A DNA stretch of 64,000 nt from assembly GCF_018612875.1 (NCBI RefSeq), contig NZ_JAGGRI010000006.1, forward strand, positions 37,505 through 101,504. The letters are read 5' to 3'. Position 1 is the stretch's first letter, and every line of letters starts with the position of its first letter. The notes beneath the pieces are model-generated. The model searched no databases, had not been told where the DNA came from, and saw only the letters and a list, made by a program, of their open reading frames with translations. Position numbers and translations under genes: made by a program. The stretch comes from Lysobacter sp. ISL-50. GTDB lineage: Bacteria > Pseudomonadota > Gammaproteobacteria > Xanthomonadales > Xanthomonadaceae. Below are positions 57,210 to 64,000 of this stretch, in pieces.

Positions 57210-57847
57210 ATTCGCCCATCAGTTCCGAACCCGTTCAAGTCGCGGCCGTTCCGGCGTCCGCGCCCGCGCCGGCCGGTTGGTGGCGCCGCAACCTGTGGTG
57301 GCTGCTCGGCACCGCGGTGCTGGGCACCTGGGCGATCTATGCGCCCTACCGCGAGGCGCTGGGCAGTTATCAACAACGCCATCCCAGCCGGCCGGTCGCG
57401 GCCGGCAAGAGCGCGTGGACCCAGTACGAAGGCGCGCGCTGGCGATTGGTCAGCGCCGAGGCGCTGGCGCCGCGCGATCCGCGCATCCTCGGCCCGTTGC
57501 GCAAGGATGCCGGCGTGCTGCTGGTGCGCTTCGAAGTGATCCCGGATTCGGGCACCAAGACCGCCACGCTGGACGCGTGCCGCGGCAGCGTCGCCGATGC
57601 CAAGGGCCGGTTGTGGGAAGCCAATCCCGCGCAACTGCCGCGTCTGAGCGGCGCCAAGCTGCCGACCACCTGCGGCAGCGGTTACGGCGCGTCGTTCAAG
57701 CAGGTAGTGGCGGTGCCGGGACGGCCGTTCGCGTTCCAGCATGCGTATCTGCTGCCGCGCGGGCAGACGATGGAGGGACTGCGGGCGCGGATCGAATTGC
57801 GCAATTCGGAAACGGCCAAGGGCCGTTATCTGGATTTCGCGTTGTAA
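57206..57847 (+). CDS. Membrane-anchored protein, third gene of unknown operon
   Basis: 213 residues. A Pro/Ala-rich N-terminus, one membrane helix (NLWWLLGTAVLGTWAIYAPY, about 29-48), and a periplasmic domain with GVLLVRFEVIPDSGTKTATLD and LRARIELRNSETAKGRYLDF. Two cysteines (DACRGS and TTCGSG) could form a disulfide. It resembles a single-domain beta-sandwich protein like those of the first gene. The operon is followed by a dispersed repeat and by a convergent polytopic membrane protein. Confidence 0.75.
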   Translation: MNSPISSEPVQVAAVPASAPAPAGWWRRNLWWLLGTAVLGTWAIYAPYREALGSYQQRHPSRPVAAGKSAWTQYEGARWRLVSAEALAPRDPRILGPLRKDAGVLLVRFEVIPDSGTKTATLDACRGSVADAKGRLWEANPAQLPRLSGAKLPTTCGSGYGASFKQVVAVPGRPFAFQHAYLLPRGQTMEGLRARIELRNSETAKGRYLDFAL

Positions 57848-57881
57848 CTGCGTCGGCTCGGCCGGGCCACTTCGAGGTCTG

Positions 57882-57983
57882 TTGTGGGAGGGCCTTCAGG
57901 CCCGATGCTTTTCGATCAGCGGCGATGAACTTTCGTTGCGATCGGATCGAAAAGCATCGGGCCTGAAGGCCCTCCTACAAAAA
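57882..57983. repeat. REP-like dispersed repeat D, copy 2
   Basis: TTGTGGGAGGGCCTTCAGGC with CCGATGCTTTTCGATC on the left, mirrored by GATCGAAAAGCATCGGGCCT and GAAGGCCCTCCTACAA on the right. It is a simpler form of the element at 15406-15563. It lies in the gap between convergent genes and may terminate both. Confidence 0.85.
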
Positions 57984-58004
57984 ATTCCGTGGTCACGCAG
58001 TGAC

Positions 58005-59300
58005 TCACGCGCTGCGCGGCAACCGCGCGATCGCCCGATCGAACGTCGCCGCCAGCAACACCACCCGCAGTACATCGGTCAGCAACGAGGTGCGGAACGA
58101 CAGCGGCGTGTTGAGAAACACCGCGTAGATCTGCCCGCTGACGCGCTGCCAATCCGGATCCTGCGGGCCGACCCACTGCTGCATCAGCCGCCACGACCAC
58201 GAGTCGATATACGACAGCAGCTGCCAGCACACGCACAGCGTCAGCAGCGCCGGCAAGCCCGCGCGCAGCACCAGGCGCAGGCTGTTGACCACCGGCACGC
58301 CCTTGCTGCTCCAACCGGCGCTGGCCTTGTCGGCGAGCATGCGCAGCGTGAAGTGCATCGCCTTGAAGCGCTCGACCACCTTGCCCAGATGTTCGTCGGC
58401 CGCGTCGAGGCGCTGCGCGCGGCGCAGGTCGATGCCGTAGATGATCGCGGTGATCGCCAGCCAGATCAGCGGCAACGCCACCCCACCGGCGGCGGTGCTG
58501 ACGAAATCCCACAGCGGCGCCAGCGTGCGCTTGGCCGGGGCCAGAGTCTTGAACAACGCGGTCGGGCTTTCCCACCAGTCGGTCGCGGCGACATAAACCA
58601 CGCGCTCGTGCCACCAGTCCTTGCCGGCCGACATCACCTGCGCGATCGCGGCCACGCCGACGAACACCCAATAGGCCTCGCAACTGGTCGCGACCACGTT
58701 CCAGGCCGCGTGACCGGTCGCGGTCGCGCGGCGCTTGCTGAACCAGCGCACCGCCCAGGCCACCGCGAGCGCGATCCACAGCCCCTTGAGCTGCAGCACG
58801 CGGTTGAGATTTTCCTTGTCCCACACGCTGAAGATGTATTCGGTGCGGAACTGCCGGCGCAGGTCTTCGAGCAGGCCCCAGCCGGCGTAGTAGGCGAAGA
58901 ACGGCAGCATCGCGATCGCCAGCGCGGTGATCCACTGCTTGCGTACCGCCTGGGTGTCGGGCGTGGTCGCGCCGCCGGCGAGCATCGGCAGCGACGGACG
59001 CAGCGACTGGAACATCAGGATCGTCCCGGCCAGCTGGGTCACGATCAGCAGCGACAAGGCCGCGAACGACAGCAGCACCGACCGCTCGCCGAGCTTGACC
59101 GCCAAGTCCATCAACAGGTTGTAGGACACCCGCTGGGCGAAGAACCAGAACGCCAGCGCCGGCCAGTGGCGCCAGAGCAGGCGCGCGGTGAGCAGGGGGA
59201 TTTCGAGCCAGGCGCTGGGGCCGGAGCCCTGTGCGCCGGCCTGAACCGACGCATCGGCCGACGCAGCAGGCGGAGCGTTCGAGAGAGTGCTGGCGGACAT
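58005..59300 (-). CDS. Polytopic membrane protein of unknown function
   Basis: 431 residues. After a disordered Ala/Ser-rich N-terminus there are about eight hydrophobic segments, split by amphipathic loops such as FRTEYIFSVWDKENLNRVLQ and LDAADEHLGKVVERFKAMHF. Trp and aromatic residues are unusually frequent. No transporter motif or ATP-binding site is seen. It is convergent with the three-gene operon of single-pass proteins, so a joint function is possible but unproven. Confidence 0.75.
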   Translation of the reverse strand: MSASTLSNAPPAASADASVQAGAQGSGPSAWLEIPLLTARLLWRHWPALAFWFFAQRVSYNLLMDLAVKLGERSVLLSFAALSLLIVTQLAGTILMFQSLRPSLPMLAGGATTPDTQAVRKQWITALAIAMLPFFAYYAGWGLLEDLRRQFRTEYIFSVWDKENLNRVLQLKGLWIALAVAWAVRWFSKRRATATGHAAWNVVATSCEAYWVFVGVAAIAQVMSAGKDWWHERVVYVAATDWWESPTALFKTLAPAKRTLAPLWDFVSTAAGGVALPLIWLAITAIIYGIDLRRAQRLDAADEHLGKVVERFKAMHFTLRMLADKASAGWSSKGVPVVNSLRLVLRAGLPALLTLCVCWQLLSYIDSWSWRLMQQWVGPQDPDWQRVSGQIYAVFLNTPLSFRTSLLTDVLRVVLLAATFDRAIARLPRSA

Positions 59301-59460
59301 CGAATACGGCCGGGACGGAGTCTCGCCATGGTAACTCGCGGGAATTGCCGGCTTGCAGTGACGAGTATCAGGCTACCGCCACGCCATAACCGGTTCCTTA
59401 CCCGGCGGATCGGGGCGCCGCCGACGCGACGGCGCCCCGGTTCATAGGCTCACCGCCGAG

Positions 59461-60444
59461 TTACAGATACAGGCCGATGACCTGCATGGTCCAGTTGGCT
59501 TCCTTGCTCGAGTCCTTGTCCGACGCCTTGCCTTTCCAATGCGCCATCTGCTCGGTCAAGAACGCCTTGGATTCGGGGGTATCCAGATCGCCGATCGCCT
59601 TGATCGCCATGGCCCGGTCCTGCCAGATGTTGGCGCTGCCGTAGATCGACTTCAGCAGTTCGAACTGACCTTCTGCACGCAGGTTGCCCAGCGACGAAAT
59701 CGCGGCGATACGCACGTACTCATCGTCGTCGCGGGTCAAGCCGACCAAGGTTTCGACGGCATTGGGATTGTTGGTGAACCCCAGGGCATAGACGTCGATG
59801 AAACTGTTGTCGTTGCGCTGGGCGATTTTCGCCTTCAACGAAGCCACCGCCGCATCGTCGGCGCTGGTGCCGTACAGGTGGCGGCCGATCTTAGCGGCCA
59901 GTTCCTTCACCGCCAGCGACAGCGGCTGATTGAGCGTGGGCTCGATGATCTCCTCGAAGGTCCACACCGGCACCTTGCCGCGCTTGACGAACACACCCAG
60001 GCGCTTTTTGCCGGTGGCGGTTTCGACATCGGCGCTGATGTAGGTGAAGGTTACATACGGCGAAAAGCCGTTCTGACGATGATTGAGAATCCGGAACGTC
60101 TTGAGGTCGATGCGCGGAAACGCGCCGTCTTGACCCGGGCCAACCTGCGCCGCGATACCGCGCGCGGTGAGCTCGGCCTGCAGGTTGCGGACCAGGAACG
60201 CGCCAGGGTCGAGGGGCGATTGGTCGACCATCAGGGTCGAAGCCAAGGTGCCGGTGAGAAAGTTGCGTTCACTCGCCGGGCGATTGTCTACGAACGCCAA
60301 TTTCGTCGGCTCATTGGACGGCGCGTGGTAACGCACATCCGAGGGCACGGGATTTTTCACCACGTAAGCTTTCGGCGCGCAGGCCGCCAACGACAACAAC
60401 GCGAGCGCAGCGCAGCCCGCTCGCAAGAACGCAAATGACTTCAT
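59461..60444 (-). CDS. Lipoprotein with C-terminal HEAT repeats
   Basis: 327 residues from the ATG at 60444. The lipobox LAAC in ALALLSLAACAPKA marks a lipoprotein; +2 Ala suggests the outer membrane. The middle part (about 35-190) has FVDNRPASERNFLTGTLAST and ELTARGIAAQVGPG and looks like a YajG-type domain. The last third carries HEAT-like helix pairs (PNAVETLVGLTRDDDEYVRIAAISSLGNL and ANIWQDRAMAIKAIGDLDTPESKAFLTEQM). Its promoter has a near-ideal CRP-type operator. Function unknown. Confidence 0.85.
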   Translation of the reverse strand: MKSFAFLRAGCAALALLSLAACAPKAYVVKNPVPSDVRYHAPSNEPTKLAFVDNRPASERNFLTGTLASTLMVDQSPLDPGAFLVRNLQAELTARGIAAQVGPGQDGAFPRIDLKTFRILNHRQNGFSPYVTFTYISADVETATGKKRLGVFVKRGKVPVWTFEEIIEPTLNQPLSLAVKELAAKIGRHLYGTSADDAAVASLKAKIAQRNDNSFIDVYALGFTNNPNAVETLVGLTRDDDEYVRIAAISSLGNLRAEGQFELLKSIYGSANIWQDRAMAIKAIGDLDTPESKAFLTEQMAHWKGKASDKDSSKEANWTMQVIGLYL

Positions 60445-60503
60445 TACTGATCCCCTGTGATTGGTACATCCCTTGCGGCGGCGTTGCACCGATCCGCGCG
60501 GGA

Positions 60504-60546
60504 ATTATAGGGGCTTTTCTAAACTTTCGTGATGTCTATCACGAAA
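60504..60546 (-). promoter_or_regulatory. Promoter with CRP/Clp-like operator of the HEAT lipoprotein
   Basis: On the minus strand a perfect TATAAT sits at 60504-60509. Upstream of it is a perfect palindrome TTTCGTGAT-GTCT-ATCACGAAA at 60525-60546 that contains GTGA-N6-TCAC, the CRP/Clp half-site spacing. The palindrome centre (60535.5) is about 38-40 nt upstream of the start site predicted from the -10 box, close to the class II activator position, and replaces a -35 box. Confidence 0.7.
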
Positions 60547-60710
60547 TATAAGGGCGAAGTACGCAGCTGCCGCCGACGATCCTGTGATGGAGAAATCATG
60601 CGGGGACACGTGGGGAAAGAGCGCATGCCCATGCATGAGTCACCTGCACTCAGCGGGCGATGCGCTCGTTTCTCTTCGATCTGCGCTGAGACCCTCTCGC
60701 CGTGATCGCC

Positions 60711-63700
60711 TCAGTCGGCCCGCGCGTTCTCCGCCGCCGCCGGCTTGACCGCCATCTCCGGACTGATCTTCTCGATCGTATGCCGCAGCTCGCGGCCCAG
60801 GATCACCTTCGCGTCCTTCGCCCAGGTATCCAGGCGCTGATCGAAGGCGAGCTTGCCCTGGCTGTCGGGCCATACCAGCTTGAGTTCGCGCAGTTTCTGG
60901 ATGAAGCCGCGGAACAGGGTCTTGTCGAAGAACTCCGGCGCGGCCGGCGCGTACAGCAGCGACAGGCGCTGCGCGGCGAGCTGGCACAGGCTTTCGAGTT
61001 CGCCGGCCGACATCGTGCCCGGGCCGTTCTTCACCAGCACGCTGATGGCGATGTAGTACCGCTCGAAGGCCTGCTGCAGCGAATGGCCGATCGCGCGCAG
61101 GCGGAACACTTCGTCGGTCTGGCCGGCGTTGCGCGCCAGGATGCCGCCATCGTCTTCGCTGACTTTCTCCAGCAGGCCTTCGCGCACGAACACATCGACC
61201 GTGCGCGCCAGGCGCTGGCTGAATTCGTCCTCGTTCCACGGCAGGAACAACTCGGCCTGCAGGAACGGGTACACGCTGCGGCCCAGGCGCAGCACGCCGG
61301 CCAGGCTCATGCGCCGGTTGTGCTGGAAGCAGCAGGCGATCCACGAGGCGGCGGTGAACAGATGCAGGACGTTGTTGCGGAAATAACTCAGCAACACCGC
61401 CTTGTCTTCGCCGTCCACGCCGAGCACGTCGCCCAGCGGATGGGCGATGCGTTCGAGCACGTTGATCTCTTCGCCATGGGCGACGATTTCCTGCGGCGTG
61501 TGCGGGGTGACGGTGACGCGGTCGGAATACGGCAGTTCGGCCAGCAGCGTTTTCGACAGCGCGATCTGCGCGAGCAGGTCGGCCTCGCCCATCGCATGCT
61601 TGGGCGTGGACAGCAGCGCCAGCGCGAGCAGGTTGATCGGATTGACGTCGGCGGCGCGGTTGACGTTGATCTGGATCTTTTCCGCCAGGGCATCGACCGT
61701 GTCCGACAGCCACTGCGGCTTGTCGTCTTCATCGACCGGACGGCCGTCCCATTCGGGCGCGTGTTCGCTCAGCAGGTCGTTGAGCTTGATCGACTCGCCG
61801 AAGTTCACCACCACCTGGCCGAAGTTGGACCGCAGCACCTTGGGAATGCCCCACAGCAACTGCCAGATCGATTCCTTTTCCTTCGGCTTGCCCGACAACT
61901 CGTCGAGATAGCTGGTGCCTTCCATCAGTTTTTCGTAACCGATGTAGACCGGCTGGAACAGCACCGGGCGGGTGGGCTGGCGCAGGAAGCCGCGCACGGT
62001 CATCACCAGCATGCCGCCCTTGGGAGGCAGCAGACGGCCGGTGCGCGAACGCCCGCCTTCGATGAAGTATTCGATCGAGTAACCGCCCGCGACCAGCTGC
62101 GCCACGTATTCGGAGAACACCGCCGAATACAGCGCGCTGCCGCGGATGCTGCGACGCAGGAAGAACGCGCCGCCCTTGCGCAGGATGGTGCCGACCACCG
62201 GCAAGTTGAGGTTGGCGCCGGCGGCGATGTGCGGCGGCACGATGCCCTTGGTGTAGAGCAGATAGCTCAGCAGCAGATAGTCGAGATGGCTGCGATGACA
62301 CGGCACGTACACCACTTCGAAACCGGGCGCATCCTGCTTGAGCTTGTCCAGGTGATGGACCAGCACGCCGCGGTAGATGCGGTTCCATACCGGCGTGAGC
62401 AGGAAGCTGGCCGAGCGCACCACCGGATGCGAATAGTCGGCGGCGATTTCGTACGCCATCGCGTGGGCCTTCTTCCAGGCCTCGGCGCTGTCGCCGCTGT
62501 CGCGGCGGGCCTGGTCGGCGATCGCTTCCTTGACCGGATCGGCGGCGAGTACGCGGTCGATCAGCATGCGCCGGGTAGACAAGTCCGGCCCGATCACCGC
62601 CGCGCGGATGCGGCGGAAGTGGGTGCGCAGCACGCGCGAGAGCTTGCGCACCGTGCGTTCGGGCTCAAGGCCTTCGTTCTGGCCTTCGCTGACGATGCCG
62701 CGCAGCGACACCGGCGGCGAGAACCGCACCATGGTGTGGCGGCCGTTGAGGGCGATCGCCAGCAATCGGCGGAAGCGGCCGACCAGGGTCCAGTTTTCCG
62801 AGAACAGCACCGAGAACCAGCCGCTGCTGCGATCCGGCGCGCGGCCGACGAAGATCGAGACCGGGACCAGTTGCACGTCGAGCGCGGGATCGACGCGGTG
62901 CGCGTCGAGCAGGCGCGCGAGCGAGCCCGAATGTGTCTTGGCCGACGGCGGCCCGGCCGGCGCCAGCGCGCCGGCGTTGCGGCGCGACAGCGCGACGTAG
63001 GCGCGCTTGCGGCCGAGCGGATCGCCCGGCAGCGGTTGCAGCGGCGACGGCAGGCCGCTTTCCAGGCAGGCGCGCTCCAGGATCAGGGCGTTGGACAGGC
63101 CGTAGTCCTCGAGCACATAGCAGACCGGGCGGCCGTGCCATTCCTCGGCGATGTGTTCCTTCGGGCTCTTGGGCTCGATGGTCAGCGTGACCCACGGCGC
63201 CATCAGCTGGCCGAGCAGGCGCGCCCACCACGGCCGGTGCGCGGACGGGCGCGGACCGGCGGCGCGCGCTTGCGCGGCGGCGGGCGGCGGCGCGGCCATC
63301 GGCAGCTCGGGTTGTTCCGGGTCGTGTTCGTCGATGGCGGCGGCTTGCGGCGCTGCGGCGGGGGCTTCCGGCACCGCGGCGGTCGCTTCGGGGCCGGATT
63401 CGTCCGGCACCGGCGCGTGAACCTCGGCGGCCGGGCCGGATGCGGGATCGGCCGATGCCTGCACCGGTTCGGCTGGCGGCTCGGCGCCGGCGAAGCCGCT
63501 GGCGGACTCGGCGGCAGCCGGCGGCGCCGCCTGGGCGGCGTCGGTTGGGTCGGTCGGGGTCGGATCGGAATCGTTCGGAACGGACGCTTGAGGCATGTTT
63601 TCTATGAGCGGATTCGCGCTGGCGCCACCGGGATCGCGCTCGGCGGCCGGCTCGGGTTGACCGGCCGGCGGCGGCGCGGACTCGCCGGCGGACGCGTTGG

Positions 63701-63749
63701 CGTCGGCCGGGGCAGCGTCGGGGAAAGGCAGGGGCGTCTGTTTCGGCAT
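60711..63749 (-). CDS. plsB: Glycerol-3-phosphate acyltransferase
   Basis: 1012 residues from the ATG at 63749 (MPKQTPLPFP); an ATG 9 nt upstream is also in frame. PlsB acylates sn-glycerol-3-phosphate at position 1, the first step of phospholipid synthesis at the inner membrane. Acyltransferase motifs are HRSHLD with YLLLSYLLYTKGIVPPHIAA (around residue 480), GAFFLRRSIRG, YFIEGGRSRTGRLLPPKGGM, and FQPVYIGYEKL. It is about 120-200 residues longer than typical PlsB because of a Pro/Ala/Glu-rich N-terminal extension (about 1-170) of low complexity. No neighbour is evidently linked. Confidence 0.95.
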   Translation of the reverse strand: MPKQTPLPFPDAAPADANASAGESAPPPAGQPEPAAERDPGGASANPLIENMPQASVPNDSDPTPTDPTDAAQAAPPAAAESASGFAGAEPPAEPVQASADPASGPAAEVHAPVPDESGPEATAAVPEAPAAAPQAAAIDEHDPEQPELPMAAPPPAAAQARAAGPRPSAHRPWWARLLGQLMAPWVTLTIEPKSPKEHIAEEWHGRPVCYVLEDYGLSNALILERACLESGLPSPLQPLPGDPLGRKRAYVALSRRNAGALAPAGPPSAKTHSGSLARLLDAHRVDPALDVQLVPVSIFVGRAPDRSSGWFSVLFSENWTLVGRFRRLLAIALNGRHTMVRFSPPVSLRGIVSEGQNEGLEPERTVRKLSRVLRTHFRRIRAAVIGPDLSTRRMLIDRVLAADPVKEAIADQARRDSGDSAEAWKKAHAMAYEIAADYSHPVVRSASFLLTPVWNRIYRGVLVHHLDKLKQDAPGFEVVYVPCHRSHLDYLLLSYLLYTKGIVPPHIAAGANLNLPVVGTILRKGGAFFLRRSIRGSALYSAVFSEYVAQLVAGGYSIEYFIEGGRSRTGRLLPPKGGMLVMTVRGFLRQPTRPVLFQPVYIGYEKLMEGTSYLDELSGKPKEKESIWQLLWGIPKVLRSNFGQVVVNFGESIKLNDLLSEHAPEWDGRPVDEDDKPQWLSDTVDALAEKIQINVNRAADVNPINLLALALLSTPKHAMGEADLLAQIALSKTLLAELPYSDRVTVTPHTPQEIVAHGEEINVLERIAHPLGDVLGVDGEDKAVLLSYFRNNVLHLFTAASWIACCFQHNRRMSLAGVLRLGRSVYPFLQAELFLPWNEDEFSQRLARTVDVFVREGLLEKVSEDDGGILARNAGQTDEVFRLRAIGHSLQQAFERYYIAISVLVKNGPGTMSAGELESLCQLAAQRLSLLYAPAAPEFFDKTLFRGFIQKLRELKLVWPDSQGKLAFDQRLDTWAKDAKVILGRELRHTIEKISPEMAVKPAAAENARAD

Positions 63750-63866
63750 TGCCGGCATTATGCCTATTCGGCTTGCGCGCGCGGCCCGCCCAGCCGGGCC
63801 GGAGCGGGCGGATGGACGATGGGACGGCGGTGTGGCCCGCGGGTCGATGCCGCGGTTACCGCCGGA

Positions 63867-64000
63867 TCAGTGCGGCTTGGGCGCGGCCGGGGCGGGAACG
63901 CTGGTGGGCGGCGCCGGTTTGAGAGCAGCCGCGGGCGGATCGGTCGCGGCCGGGGCTGCGGGCGTCACCGGCGCGACCGGCGCGACCGGCGCGGCCGGAT
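63867..64000 (-). CDS. 3' end of a Pro/Ala-rich protein, partial
   Basis: Reading leftward from the right edge, an open frame ends at TGA 63867-63869. The visible 44 residues are Pro/Ala-rich: reiterated APV units (GGCGCGACC repeats at 63970-63992), then TPAAPAATDPPAAALKPAPP and TSVPAPAAPKPH at the C-terminus. It looks like a disordered tail; nothing about the function can be said. The gap to the plsB start is 117 nt. Confidence 0.55.
   Translation of the reverse strand, partial: PAAPVAPVAPVTPAAPAATDPPAAALKPAPPTSVPAPAAPKPH

Overview
This window looks like chromosomal DNA of a Lysobacter-like member of the Xanthomonadaceae. It is very GC-rich throughout, codes densely on both strands and carries several families of dispersed palindromic repeats. 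It also has lineage-typical genes: an XVIPCD-tailed type IV secretion effector with lipoprotein immunity genes, an ECF sigma factor paired with a TPR Ser/Thr kinase, large tandem TonB-dependent receptors, a CRP/Clp-type operator, and PlsB with a long N-terminal extension. The assignment is inference from gene content. No rRNA, tRNA, CRISPR array or complete insertion sequence was seen.

Layout. 1-7.8 kb: the end of an unknown gene, a degenerate J-domain protein, and a likely acetate/carboxylate-use cluster (NarL-type regulator, acetyl-CoA synthetase, DcaP-type porin, MHS-type permease) with a DUF559 gene and repeats between. 7.8-13.4 kb: a uracil-DNA glycosylase-like protein; a TRIC-family membrane protein read leftward behind a glycine riboswitch; an ECF sigma factor coupled to a small membrane protein; an ABC exporter pair; an ANT(4')-like nucleotidyltransferase. 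13.4-21.7 kb: an EF-hand protein, fatty-acid desaturase, CHAD protein, MutM, an ECF sigma factor with its TPR kinase, and a DinB-fold protein. 21.8-28.3 kb: a secreted M66 metalloprotease, then the most distinctive locus: an XVIPCD effector with an HExxH motif, preceded in its transcription direction by two near-identical lipoprotein immunity genes (an exact 810-bp tandem unit) and a decayed third copy. 28.4-34.3 kb: TamB and TamA. 34.4-40.9 kb: two tandem paralogous TonB-dependent receptors with a conserved promoter and leader. 41-46 kb: glyS and glyQ, a glutamine amidotransferase, a BPSS1780-like membrane protein. 46.1-51 kb: tatA-tatB-tatC-RDD, a SYLF protein, ferrochelatase. 51-55.8 kb: an alpha/beta hydrolase, a YgjP-type metallopeptidase, RdgC, TtcA, a DUF465 protein. 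55.9-60.5 kb: an uncharacterised, translationally coupled three-gene operon of membrane-anchored proteins, a convergent polytopic membrane protein, and a HEAT-repeat lipoprotein behind a CRP-like site. 60.7-64 kb: PlsB and the end of another leftward gene.

The genes fall into several themes: acetate activation and uptake; outer-membrane biogenesis and export (TamAB, Tat, TonB receptors); interbacterial competition (effector and immunity genes; the secretion machine itself is not in the window); and phosphorylation- or ligand-controlled regulation (ECF/kinase pair, glycine riboswitch, CRP-like operator).
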